Assembly (NCBI RefSeq): GCF_024505145.1
Contig: NZ_JANIAA010000040.1
Coordinates: 1 to 64,000 of the forward strand
Direction: 5' to 3'
DNA from: Streptomyces rugosispiralis
Lineage (GTDB): Bacteria > Actinomycetota > Actinomycetes > Streptomycetales > Streptomycetaceae
DNA length: 64,000 nucleotides
In this document: positions 34,851 through 43,389 of the stretch, piece by piece
Numbering within the stretch: the first letter of the stretch is position 1
How the letters are laid out: each line of letters begins with the position of its first letter
Made by a program: the position numbers and the translations under genes
The notes under the pieces: model-generated
The model's database searches: none
What the model saw: the letters and a program-made list of their open reading frames with translations, nothing else
Told to the model about the DNA's origin: nothing

Positions 34851-35441
34851 ATGGTGGATGCGGCGACGGCGGGGCGACGTGAGCGCAAGAAGGCGGCAAC
34901 GCGGGCGACGATCTTGGAGGCGGCGACGCAGCTGTTCCTGGCGCGCGGCTTCGATGCGGTGACCGTGCGCGAGATCGCGGACGCGGCCGATGTGTCACCC
35001 AAGACGGTGTTCACGCACTTCCCGCACAAGGAGGCGCTCGTCTTCAGTGACGAACGTGAGCGGCATGAACGCCTGATCGCTGCGGTGAGTGGCCGCCCGG
35101 CGGGGACCTCGATCTCTGACGCGCTGAAGGCCCACTATCTGGCCGAGATCGCCGCACTCACATCTGAGCCGCAGAGCCGGATCCTTGCCCTCATGGAGGA
35201 CACTCCGGCTCTGATCGACTACGCGGAGAAGATGTGGTTGCGCCACGAGGATGCCTTGGTCTCGGCGATCACCGAAGATTTCGGGCTGCAAGAACCGAGC
35301 GAAGAGATCCGCTTCTACGTCCGGTTTGCCCTGCAGATTCAGCTGGTGGCGGTCCGCGAGCCTGTCCCGGCGGCAGCCATCGACGCAGGATTCCGCCTCC
35401 TCAACCAGGGGTGGGCGCCCTACGGCGAAGCCAAGCGCTAA
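34851..35441 (+). CDS. TetR-family transcriptional regulator
   Basis: 196 residues. Helix-turn-helix at 15-60: ATILEAATQLFLARGFDAVT, REIADAADVSPKTVFTHFPH; C-terminal domain of the acyl-CoA-reductase/TetR_C_17-like type. The ATG at 34851 is chosen because the sequence becomes family-like only there (VDAATAGRRERKKAATRATI). Divergent from the DUF998/SGNH unit, the likely target. Its 3' end overlaps a monooxygenase fragment on the other strand. Confidence 0.92.
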   Translation: MVDAATAGRRERKKAATRATILEAATQLFLARGFDAVTVREIADAADVSPKTVFTHFPHKEALVFSDERERHERLIAAVSGRPAGTSISDALKAHYLAEIAALTSEPQSRILALMEDTPALIDYAEKMWLRHEDALVSAITEDFGLQEPSEEIRFYVRFALQIQLVAVREPVPAAAIDAGFRLLNQGWAPYGEAKR

Positions 35442-35540
35442 ACCACTGGGCGGCGGCCTGTTCGAACGCGTCGGGGGTGTCGTTTGCCCAGGCGACGACG
35501 CCGTCGGGCCGGACCAGGACCGCTGCCAGCCCGCGGCCAT
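35441..35540 (-). pseudogene. FAD-dependent monooxygenase C-terminal scrap
   Basis: Minus strand AVLVRPDGVVAWANDTPDAF then EQAAAQWF matches the very end of PheA/TfdB-type aromatic hydroxylases (LVRPDGHVAWR). Only about 35 codons remain. Confidence 0.55.
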
Positions 35541-35541
35541 T

Positions 35542-35582
35542 GCGCACCGGACCGGATGCGCACCGGATCCGGTCCGGTGCGC
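35542..35582. repeat. Perfect 16-bp inverted repeat
   Basis: GCGCACCGGACCGGAT (35542-35557), 9-base spacer, ATCCGGTCCGGTGCGC (35567-35582). GCGCACCGG occurs three times. It lies 100 bases after the TetR stop; possible terminator for it or remains of a hairpin-prone duplication. Confidence 0.75.
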
Positions 35583-35654
35583 CCCTGGGCCGCACCCGCC
35601 GGTGCGTCGTCGGCAGTGAAGTCGAGCGCGACGCCCTGGCGTTGATGCATCAGG

Positions 35655-35840
35655 TCTGTGCTTGCCGAGAATGTCATCCGCCCTGGTCAGAAGCCTGCAC
35701 CTGGACTGGCGGTCGTCGGCCTCGTCGCTCGAGTCGGTGCTCTCGCGTAGCCGGTGGGGACGCGTCATGGTGATCGACCGTGCTGCTGCGACTGGCCTAC
35801 CCGGGCGTGACCAACGCGTTCGCGCTGCTGCGTCTGCTGC
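35655..35840 (+). repeat. Long inverted repeat, left copy (IS end)
   Basis: About 180 bases that recur in reverse complement at 40725-40905 with roughly 90% identity by eye (shared blocks GCCGAGAATGTCATCCGCCC, GTCGCTCGAGTCGG, GATCGACCGTGCTGCTGCGA). It covers the upstream end and first codons of a transposase gene. Confidence 0.8.
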
Positions 35841-36050
35841 GTCTGCTGCGTCTGCTGCGTCTGCTGCCGACGAGCGACCGGGACAAAGGTGCGGAGACCC
35901 TGGCCCTCCGCCACCAGATCACAGTGCTCCTCCAACGCCAACTCGGAGACGCACGAGTACGGTTCACTCCGGACGATCGGGCGTTCCTGGCTGCGCTGCT
36001 GCACCGGCTGCCGTTGCCCCGTAGCGCTCCAGAACCTCTTCACCGGACCT
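35780..36050 (+). mobile_element. DDE transposase N-terminal fragment with repeat expansion
   Basis: LLRLAYPGVTNAFALLRLL then PTSDRDKGAETLALRHQITV and RVRFTPDDRAFLAALLHRLP: N-terminus of the element whose middle lies at 29.5 kb. The 9-base unit CTGCTGCGT is repeated four times in perfect tandem (35825-35860), inserting extra LLR triplets relative to the expected ALLRLLPTSDRDK. Cut at about 36020. Confidence 0.8.
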
Positions 36051-36100
36051 GACCTGGAATAACGTACGTGACCACCAGGTGTTCAACATGATCAGTCCTT

Positions 36101-37168
36101 GTGCTGGTACGACTCACCTACCTGATCGCCACACGGATCTTCGCGTGGCTGTTCCTGATGACTCGATCCTCTGGAGCCAAGAATGCGGAGATACTGATCC
36201 TGCGGCACCAACTCGCGGTTCCGCGTCGGCAGGTCACCACGCCCAAGCCCGGATGGCCGGACCGTGCACTGCTCGCTGCCCTGTCCCAACTGCTCCCACG
36301 CGCCTTGCGCGAACACCGGATCGTCTCACCGCGCACCCTGCTGGCCTGGCACCGGCGCCTGGCGAAGCAGAAGTGGACGCACTCGCCGTCACCGGGCGGC
36401 CGCCGCTGCCCGAGGAGATCCGCGACCTGATCATCCGTCTCCGCGCTGAGAACCCCCGATGGGGATTCCGGCGCGTGCACGGTGAACTCCGCCGCCTCGG
36501 GCTCAAAGTCAGCCCCGCCACTGTCCGCCGGGTGCTGCGCGCGACCGGTCTCGGTCCCGCGCCGCGCCGCCCAGCCGACGCGCGGTGAGTGGGCTGTCTT
36601 TCTCAAGGCCCAGGCCCGCGGCCCGCTCGCCACCGATCTCTTCCATGTCGACGCCATCACCCCGCAGCGGCTCTACGCCCTGTTCGTCATGCAGGTGCGC
36701 ACCCGCACCATCCACATCCTCGGCGTCACCGCCCATCCCACCGCCGCATGGGTCACTCAGCAGGCCCGGCAGTTCCTGTGGCAACTCGGCGATCGCGCCG
36801 CAGATTTCACTCACCTCATCCGCGACCGGGACGCGAAATTCACGGCCGCCTTCGACGCCGTATTCGCCAGCGAGGGCATCACTGTGGCCCAGATCCCTCC
36901 ACGCAGCCCCAACTGCAACCCATACGCAGAACGCTTCATCCGCTCGGTGAGGGAAGAGTGCACCGACCGAGTCCCGCTCTTCGGCCGTGGTCACGCCGAG
37001 AAGATCCTCCACGACTACGCACGCCACTTCAACAACCACCGGCCCCACCAAGGCCGAGACCAGCTCGCGCCCAACGACAACCCGAACGTCATGCCCCTGT
37101 CAGCAGCCAGGATCACACGCCGACAAGCCGTCGCCAGCCTCATCAACGAGTACCACCGAGCCAGCTGA
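36101..37168 (+). mobile_element. DDE transposase, full length but twice frameshifted
   Basis: Complete gene content in three pieces: LVRLTYLIATRIFAWLFLMT...AEILILRHQLAV; then, frame -1 from about 36390, IRDLIIRLRAENPRWGFRRV; then back from about 36575, the integrase core with TDLFHVDAITPQRL (Asp), LIRDRDAKFTAAFDAVF (Asp), NPYAERFIRSVREE (Glu) and the end ASLINEYHRAS. All catalytic residues exist; two indels break it unless they are sequence errors. Confidence 0.85.
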
Positions 37169-37261
37169 CCATAGGAAAAAGCCCAGCTCACAACCGATGA
37201 AACAATTCTGAAGCGCTACGGGGTGATCAGGGGCACAGCCCGTCGTCGGGTCGCGGGACGG

Positions 37262-38038
37262 TCAGGTTGCCGGCGCGAATGCGGTGATGGCGTCGACGAG
37301 GTCGGCCGGGGCTTCCAGCGGGATCAGGTGACCGGTGTGGGGGATCACCACGAAGTCTGCTTGGGAGAGGTAGGGCACCAGGTTGTCGCGGAGCACGCCG
37401 ACGGGCTCCACCTGGTCGTGTTCTCCGGCGACGACGAGAGCGGGCACGCTGACCATGCGCGTGTGCTCGGTGATGTCCTGCGCGATGCCGCGCAGCGGCC
37501 ACTCGGTGCGGGCGGCGTCGGTGACGGTCCGCGAATCGGTCACGATCTGCGCCTTGACCGGAGCGGGCAGCTCGGTCGCGGTGAGAACGTGATCCCGTGC
37601 CCCGGCCACGGACTCGGCGGAGTCGTAGGCGTGCGACAGGGCTTCCTGGTACTCGGGAGTGACCTGTGCGGCGGGCTTCGCCGGGCCGGGGCCGACGAGA
37701 ACGATGCCGCGCAGGCCGGCCGGCCGGGTGGCCGCGACCAGCTGTGCGACCTTACCCCCCATCGAATGCCCCACCAGGACGTAGTCTGTGACCCCCGCAT
37801 CCGCGAGCACGGCGAACGTGTCGTCGGCGAGCTGACCGAGCGTATAGGGACCGGGCAGAGCGCTCGACCGGCTCCACCCGCGGAAGTCGACCGTGAGCAC
37901 GTCACGGCCCGCCAGCCGGTCGACGACGAGGTCCCAGGTGCGGGCAGAACCACCCCAATAGTGCAGGAACACCAGAGTCGGCCCGGTCCCCGGCCGATGG
38001 TCGTAAGCGGGCAGAAGCGTCTGCTGCGTCGTGTTCAT
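37262..38038 (-). CDS. Alpha/beta hydrolase
   Basis: 258-residue alpha/beta-fold hydrolase. Oxyanion HYWGGSARTWD, nucleophile Ser in VGHSMGGK, acid in VAGEHDQVEP, His in PHTGHLIPLEAP: a complete triad without signal peptide. Similar to RsbQ/haloperoxidase-like esterases; actual substrate unknown. ATG 38038 with GGAAGAG. Divergent from the AraC gene, which starts 94 bases away and probably controls it. Confidence 0.92.
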   Translation of the reverse strand: MNTTQQTLLPAYDHRPGTGPTLVFLHYWGGSARTWDLVVDRLAGRDVLTVDFRGWSRSSALPGPYTLGQLADDTFAVLADAGVTDYVLVGHSMGGKVAQLVAATRPAGLRGIVLVGPGPAKPAAQVTPEYQEALSHAYDSAESVAGARDHVLTATELPAPVKAQIVTDSRTVTDAARTEWPLRGIAQDITEHTRMVSVPALVVAGEHDQVEPVGVLRDNLVPYLSQADFVVIPHTGHLIPLEAPADLVDAITAFAPAT

Positions 38039-38131
38039 GATGGCTCTTCCGGTCGATGCTCCAGGCGATTGCCCTGTGTATTCATGGAAACTTCTGCACC
38101 CGGACGGGGCATCGGCGTGACTGGTCGCCCG

Positions 38132-38977
38132 ATGGTGAAAACTGGACACGTGAACGTGATCCGGCAGATGACCTACCAGCCCGCAGGACGCCGCGCCGCC
38201 TCGGTCGAGACGATGACGTTCGGCCGCCTTCGCGAACTGAACGACGGCGGCACGCAGCGCGCCGACTTCCACGTCCTCGCCGTCATCGACACCGGACCCG
38301 GCTCAGTCACGGTCGATTTCCACCTCCACCCGCTCCAAGACCGGTCCGCGGTGTGGATTCCACCCGGCGCGGTGCACCGGTGGGACGACATCGCCGAAGT
38401 GGCAGGGCACCTCGTACTGTTCGTGCCGACCGCGCCGGTCACCCACAACACCCGAGAACTCGTCGCCTCCCCGGACCTGGCCGCGCACTGGAGCATCCCC
38501 GACGCCGACTGGCCCTTCGTCGACACGGCGCGCAGCCATCTCCTCCTCGAAGCATCCGCCCCACCCAGTGACTCCTCGACGGAACTGCCCGAAATCCTGC
38601 TCTCCGCGCTCATCACCCGGCTGCACCCACCACACGCCGAAGCACGGCTCACACATCCGGTGTTCCGGTTGTTCCGCTCCAGCGTCGAAGCGCACTTCCG
38701 GCAACACCACGACGCCGGCTACTACGCCCGTGCGCTGGGATACGCGCCCCGCACCCTCTCACGAGCGGTGCAGCAGGCCACCGGCCGCACCGCGAAGGCG
38801 TACATCGTCGAACGGATCACCTTGGAAGCCAAACGGCTCCTCGCACACGACCGCCTCACCGCCGCCCGCTGCGCCGACGTACTCGGCTTCCCCGACGCAT
38901 CCAACTTCTCGGTGTTCTTCCACAAGGCCACAGGCAAACGCCCAGGCGCGTGGCAGGCGACGGTGGCCGCCGAGTGA
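38132..38977 (+). CDS. AraC-family transcriptional regulator
   Basis: 281 residues. N-terminal cupin-like sensor (FHVLAVIDTGPGSVTVDFHL, WIPPGAVHRWDD) and two C-terminal helix-turn-helices (YYARALGYAPRTLSRAVQQA; CADVLGFPDASNFSVFFHKA, GKRPGAWQ). ATG 38132 chosen; GTG 38150 is possible. Divergent from the alpha/beta hydrolase. Confidence 0.92.
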   Translation: MVKTGHVNVIRQMTYQPAGRRAASVETMTFGRLRELNDGGTQRADFHVLAVIDTGPGSVTVDFHLHPLQDRSAVWIPPGAVHRWDDIAEVAGHLVLFVPTAPVTHNTRELVASPDLAAHWSIPDADWPFVDTARSHLLLEASAPPSDSSTELPEILLSALITRLHPPHAEARLTHPVFRLFRSSVEAHFRQHHDAGYYARALGYAPRTLSRAVQQATGRTAKAYIVERITLEAKRLLAHDRLTAARCADVLGFPDASNFSVFFHKATGKRPGAWQATVAAE

Positions 38978-39633
38978 GGAGGTGCCCACAAGAACACTCA
39001 CATCCATGATCACGTGGCGTCACAACCCCATGATCACCGGAACTCCGTGCCCGCCTCTCTGTATCGGTGCGCCACCGTGCCTCTCTGCGCGAGTTCTAAG
39101 CACCGCCCGCGCCCGTCAATCCAACCGCGGGCCAGATGCCACCCAGACTGTCAGTCCTCCCGGTGCTATCCAGGCCGGATGCGTCAACGACCAGACGCTT
39201 CCACCCAACGACACCGCACTCGTGCGACACGTAGGTAAGCAGTGCTCGTCGACCACCATGTCAAGCGCACCCACCAGTGCCGCACCCTCGCTCGCTTGGC
39301 ACACTTTTTCTTCTGACCAGGCCCCGCAAACAGGCTCGATACGGCGCTCCAGAACCGGCTACGGCGCTCACGCCCTGGGAGTGCCCCATCTGCCGGCAGA
39401 CGCCAAGGGGCTTTACTCCCCCTTGGCGCTGGCCGTCCGCTGCGACAGGACGCCCGCACACGGCCTGCCTGCGGAAACCGGCCCGGAAAGATCACCCGCA
39501 GTCCCCTGCTCCCCTGTCGCATGGGGAGCGCGACTCCGTGCTCCCACCCCGGAAAGGGGGCCAGGAGCCGACAAGGGCCCTTATGCCTCTTGATGCAGAG
39601 AGCATCCGAATCCGATGGGGTGATCGCAGGAGC
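38978..39633. other. Degenerate intergenic stretch
   Basis: About 650 bases with no recognisable gene on either strand. It contains copy 2 of the dispersed repeat (39293-39379). Composition is less GC-biased than in coding neighbours. Confidence 0.55.
39293..39379. repeat. Dispersed ~87-bp repeat, copy 2
   Basis: Same order of blocks as at 22525: CGCTTGGCACAC, CCAGGCCCCGCAA, GGCGCTCCAGAACCGGCTAC, GCGCTCACGCCCTG. Confidence 0.6.
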
Positions 39634-39708
39634 CTACGATTGACGACGGCGCACGAGTTCTTCGTACGGCGCTGCAGATCTACCAGATCGGGTGACGGAC
39701 GAACCGGA

Positions 39709-39833
39709 CACCGTTGACACGTCCGCGAGTTGGGAGCACGAGGGCTCCCCATCACTCCCTGCCCAGACACGACAAAGGCCGCCCCCGCCACCCGAGGAAA
39801 CGGCCTCCGACCTGCGAAAACGCTGGTCGGGAC
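39709..39833 (+). repeat. tRNA-Pro 3'-flank direct repeat, copy A
   Basis: From CACCGTTGACACGTC through GAGTTGGGAGCACGAGGGCT and AACGGCCTCCGACCTGC to CTGGTCGGGAC, matching 59178-59313 in the same orientation. The last 10 bases equal the complement of the 3' end of tRNA-Pro (GTCCCGACCA). Immediately beyond, IS3 sequence begins. Confidence 0.8.
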
Positions 39834-40662
39834 AAGAGGACACCGCTCCCGCGCGGTGATGGTCGGCCATCGCGTAACCGACGACCTCGCGAGTGGCCAG
39901 GTCCAGCCAGCAGGCGAGATACAGCCAGCCTTCCTGGGTGGGCAGGTACGTGATGTCTCCGACGAGCCGGGTGCCGGGCCGGGCGGCGGTGAAGTCACGG
40001 CCCAGCAGGTCGGGGGCAGGCCGTGCCTGCTTGGCGGGACGAGCCAGCGAGCGGCGTCTTCGACGTGTGACGCCGGCGATCCCGCGTTCGCGCATGACCC
40101 GCTCGACCCGTTTGCGGTTGATCGTACGGCCCAGCCGCCGCAGCTCGGCGTGCACGCGCGGAACACCGTAGGCACCTTTCGAGGCCAGGTGGATCACGGT
40201 GATCTCGTGAGCAAGGGCGTCATCCGCCCGAGTCCGGGCCTGCCTGACCTCCTCCGCCTCCAGCCAGGCGTAGAACGAGGAGCGGACCACGCCCAGGACA
40301 CGGCACAGCAGCGCCACCGGGTAGGCGGCCTTCTCCGCGGCGATGAACCGGTAGACCTCGCTCACCGGTCGCTGTCCTTGGCGAAGAAGGCCGCCGCTTT
40401 TTTTCAAGATCTCGATCGTCTTCTGCTGCTCGGCGTTCTGCCTGCGCAGCCGCTTCAGCTCCTCGCGCTCCGCGCTCGTCAGCTCGCCCGGCCCGCCCTC
40501 ACCGCGGTCGATCCGGTCACGCTTGACCCAGCCGCGCAGACTCTCCGGACTCACCCCCAGATCCCGCGCGACCTCCGTGATCGTCTTGTCGGAGGAACGC
40601 GCCAACGCGATCGCGTCCCGCCTGAACTCCTCCGAATACCGCTTCGAGTACTGACTACCCAC
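39834..40662 (-). mobile_element. IS3-family transposase, orfA-orfB in one frame, 3'-truncated
   Basis: OrfA part: KRYSEEFRRDAIALARSSDK, VARDLGVSPESLRGWVKRD and a leucine-zipper region to EILKK. The usual end of orfA (AAAFFAKDSDR-stop) is in the other frame because a run of seven A bases (complement of 40398-40404) joins it in frame to orfB (VYRFIAAEKAAYPVALLCRV, KGAYGVPRVHAELRRLGRTI, TRLVGDITYLPTQEGWLYLA with the first Asp). The rest of the catalytic core is lost at the boundary with copy A of the tRNA flank. Confidence 0.88.
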
Positions 40663-40724
40663 CTGGCACTACTTCCTCTGGAACCTCGTCCCAGTCTCCA
40701 GGTGTCCACGATCACGGGGGAGCT

Positions 40725-40905
40725 TCAAGACGCAGCAGCGCGAACGCGTTGGTCACGCCCAAGTAGGCCAGTCGCAGCAGCACGGTCGATCATCATGACG
40801 CGTGGACTACCCGCTACGCGAGAGCGCCGACTCGAGCGACGGGGCTGACGACCGCCAGTCCGGGTGCATGCCTCCTACCAGGGCGGATGACATTCTCGGC
40901 AAGCG
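40725..40905 (-). repeat. Long inverted repeat, right copy (IS end)
   Basis: Reverse complement of 35655-35840: on the minus strand it encodes LLRLAYLGVTNAFALLRL and stops being similar after CGTCTTGAAGC. Unlike the left copy it lacks the nine-base expansion. Confidence 0.8.
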
Positions 40906-40936
40906 CAGGGCCAGCCAAGTCGTTCGGCAGAGCAGG

Positions 40937-41488
40937 TCACCCGTCCGGAGCGGTGCTCTGCGCAGTGGGGCGCCATTCCTCTTCGAGGAGGCTGAAGATC
41001 AAAGAGTCTCGCCAGCCGTCGCGAATCAGCTGTGTGTGACGCAGACGTCCCTCATGCGTCATACCGAGCTTGGCCAGCACCCGGGCGGAGCCGAGATTCC
41101 GCGGGTCACAGGTTCCATAGATCCGGTGGAGCCCCAACTCGCCGAAACCACAGGCAAGAAGCCGCCGCCCGATCTCTGTCCCGATGCCCTGGCCCCAGAC
41201 TCGCGGATGCACGACATAGGAGACCTCCGCCTGACGCTGGATGTCACTACGAACACGCAGTTCCCCCATGCCCACCACCTCCTGCCCGAGGCGGGCCACA
41301 TAGGAAAACCGGCGCCGGGGGTTGTCCGACCAGGCTTTGACCGCGCCTTCCACGAAATCCCGCGTCTCGTCCTCTGTGTTCGGCCCCCACGTCTGATAGC
41401 GACAAGTCTCCGCCAGACACGCCCACGAGTGAATGGCAGGCCAATCCTCCAAAGTGACCTTGTCCAGGGTCACCGAGCGTTGATTCAT
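40937..41488 (-). CDS. GNAT-family N-acetyltransferase (RimJ/RimL type)
   Basis: 183 residues. Acetyl-CoA-binding VHPRVWGQGIGTEIGRRLLA, followed by LGLHRIYGTCDPRNLGSARV and LAKLGMTHEGRLR, the RimJ/RimL/ribosomal-protein-acetyltransferase signature. Acceptor unknown. Ribosome-binding site weak. A membrane-protein gene lies 54 bases upstream on the same strand. Confidence 0.92.
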   Translation of the reverse strand: MNQRSVTLDKVTLEDWPAIHSWACLAETCRYQTWGPNTEDETRDFVEGAVKAWSDNPRRRFSYVARLGQEVVGMGELRVRSDIQRQAEVSYVVHPRVWGQGIGTEIGRRLLACGFGELGLHRIYGTCDPRNLGSARVLAKLGMTHEGRLRHTQLIRDGWRDSLIFSLLEEEWRPTAQSTAPDG

Positions 41489-41542
41489 GAGGCGATCATG
41501 TCCACTTCAGCACCGATTCTCCCACCGAAGAACCAATTGAGA

Positions 41543-41959
41543 CTACGTCCTGGCGATCTCCTGCCGGAGTTGATGGGTAAAGCGGCGCAGGAGATCCTCC
41601 GTTTCCCTGTGCTCGGCCCTGCGATCGTCCCTGCCCTCGCTGGGCCGGGAAGTCCAGACCCGACGCGCGAGAGCGGCGGCGAGATCGACGGTGTCGTCGG
41701 CACACAGTAGATAGAGGGCTGACCGGGCCTCCTGCATCCGGCTCGCCAGTTCGTTGGCCCCGGCACCGTCGTCACTCAGCCGTGTTTCCCGAAGGTAGTC
41801 GATGAGCTGGACCACGGCGGTGTTGAAGCCGACCCCGGCTTTCAGCTTCTGTTCACGCAGCCACATGCGGTCCTGCCGACGCGCAGTGAACCAAGACCCG
41901 AACACGGCCCCTATGAGGCCGAGACAAGCCCCGACGGCCACGGACAGGATGTTCTCCAC
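41543..41959 (-). CDS. Small membrane-anchored protein, unknown
   Basis: 138 residues: one N-terminal transmembrane helix (ILSVAVGACLGLIGAVFGSWF) then a charged, helical cytoplasmic part (MWLREQKLKAGVGFNTAVVQ, RETEDLLRRFTHQLRQE). The GTG at 41959 is preferred over 41977 because GGGGGGAG precedes it by 5 bases. No family recognised. Such DUF-like proteins with an ARRQ motif after the helix occur widely in actinomycetes. Confidence 0.7.
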   Translation of the reverse strand: MENILSVAVGACLGLIGAVFGSWFTARRQDRMWLREQKLKAGVGFNTAVVQLIDYLRETRLSDDGAGANELASRMQEARSALYLLCADDTVDLAAALARRVWTSRPSEGRDDRRAEHRETEDLLRRFTHQLRQEIART

Positions 41960-42079
41960 GTCAGCTCCCCCCGACACACAGCTGACGGCAGGCTACAGAA
42001 GCCGTCAAGCACCCAACTCGCTGGGTGCCCGTTCGAATCTGAGCCGGGCGAACTCCACCGGGAGACTTCAAAACAGGCA

Positions 42080-42290
42080 CAAAGGCGTTGTTCGTGCCGT
42101 CCGCCGGACGCCGAAAGCGGGACGGTGTGCCCGGCTGTCACCAAACACCCCGCGCGGGGAGTCGGCGGACGCCTCCACATTCTGTCCGGCGACCAGGGCC
42201 AGCAGGCCGACCGCGTTCGCCACGCTTCGCACCCAGCTCCTGCTCAGGCAGATGGCCCAGCAGCCGTAGTGCGTCACCGACCAAGGCAAT
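42080..42290 (-). mobile_element. IS1182-type transposase fragment
   Basis: Minus strand SVANAVGLLALVAGQNVEAS followed by AHRPAF matches the conserved interior of IS1182-family transposases (VANAVGLLALVAGQDVE). About 60 codons, no ends. Confidence 0.65.
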
Positions 42291-42392
42291 CGACGAGATC
42301 ACCGCGGGCATACTCATCATTCCAGGCGATGCGGGGCTTGCCCGGGTCGCCGTAGTCACGCGCGGTGCACCAAACACCGGCCAGGCGGGGCT

Positions 42393-42600
42393 GTGACCGA
42401 CTGGACCTGGGAGTACAACCCGAGTGAGGAGTACGTCGCCGACGGACTTGCGCCAGGTGTCGTAGCAGAGGTCGAGCGACTGGCGACCGAACTCGCCGCG
42501 ATTGGAGTCGACGCGGCAAAGTGGGTCGACCATTCGACCGAGAAGGCGGACTCCGAGAATTCGACATTCTCGGCGGACGCGGCTTCATCAGCTTCCTCCA
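42393..42600 (+). pseudogene. Small hypothetical protein, 3' end lost
   Basis: From GTG: TDWTWEYNPSEEYVADGLAP, GVVAEVERLATELAAIG, then after a frameshift near 42545 REFDILGGRGFISFLQV. The pattern resembles a family of ~90-residue Streptomyces proteins with a RelE-like appearance, but I cannot name it. It is cut at about 42600 by the reversed DinB-like gene. Confidence 0.5.
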
Positions 42601-42601
42601 G

Positions 42602-43070
42602 GTCGGCGTGGCCGTTGTGCCGCGCGTACTCCTCGATCATGTGCGTGAGGACGTAGCGAAGCGAGATGGTCACGCCGCCGCAGTTGACGGTGTCGTCGAG
42701 GGAAGCGAAGGAAGAAGCGACCGCGCGGGCACGGACGCACTCCTCGTGCCGGACTCCGAACGCCTCATCCACGTCGGCGTCCTCGACGTGGAACTCGGCG
42801 GACGTGCCGTCGACCTCGCCAGGCCAAGGCGACCTGACATCCTCGGCGTTCAGGGCGAAGCGGAACCAGCTTCGCTCGATGGAGGCCGCGTGACGTACCA
42901 GGCCCAAAAGTGTGAGCCCTGAAGGTCGGGATCGCCTTCTGTTTCAGCTGCTCGCGGGTCAGCCCCTGGCACTTCATGGCCAGGGTGGCCCGTTGGTAGT
43001 CGAGGAACGAGGTGAGCGACGCACGGTCGCCGGCCACCTTCGAAGGGTGTATGCGCTGGTCACCGTTCAC
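42602..43070 (-). pseudogene. DinB/DUF664-family protein, frameshifted
   Basis: N-terminal frame from GTG 43070: ASLTSFLDYQRATLAMKCQG, LTREQLKQKAIP; then a frame change near 42910 to GLVRHAASIERSWFRFALNA, DADVDEAFGVRHEECVRA and the metal-ligand end LTHMIEEYARHNGHAD. DUF664 proteins are mycothiol- or metal-dependent DinB-fold enzymes. One indel separates the halves and the last residues are replaced, so it is probably dead. Confidence 0.78.
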
Positions 43071-43389
43071 CAAACGATGATGGCAAGGGCCCCCTCCCGC
43101 AAGCCACCCCGCGTGCCAAGAGCCGGATAGCAACGCTCAGCCTTCCCTTTGCCACCCAGTGATCTTGGTTGCTGCGGGGCGGGGCGGCACGGCTGAGGGC
43201 GGCCCCGATCTGACCGGATCGGCGACCACCCTCACGCTGCGGTCACTGAGCGAGTAGAGAGCTGGAACAGCGAGGCTCGGCCCCCGCGCGCGGTCGGCCG
43301 GTCGGCAAGGGTGAGCCTGCGGCGTTTGCGAGGCTGATGCGACTGCTGGCACCGGTGAACCATGGCGATCGCGCTGCGGAGGACAGCGG
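43071..43389. other. Region without recognised gene
   Basis: About 320 bases; no frame on either strand resembles a family, and no promoter-like or hairpin structure was convincing. Confidence 0.5.

Noticed and set aside
42010..42060. GTTCGAATC-containing stretch that looks like a tRNA T-arm
   Set aside because: The stem bases around GTTCGAAT do not pair, and there is no acceptor, D or anticodon arm on either side.
42356..42907. Continuous 183-codon minus-strand frame as an intact gene
   Set aside because: Only its first part is DinB/DUF664-like. The family's N-terminus lies upstream in another frame, and the last ~70 codons are antisense of a different gene fragment, so it is a chimera.
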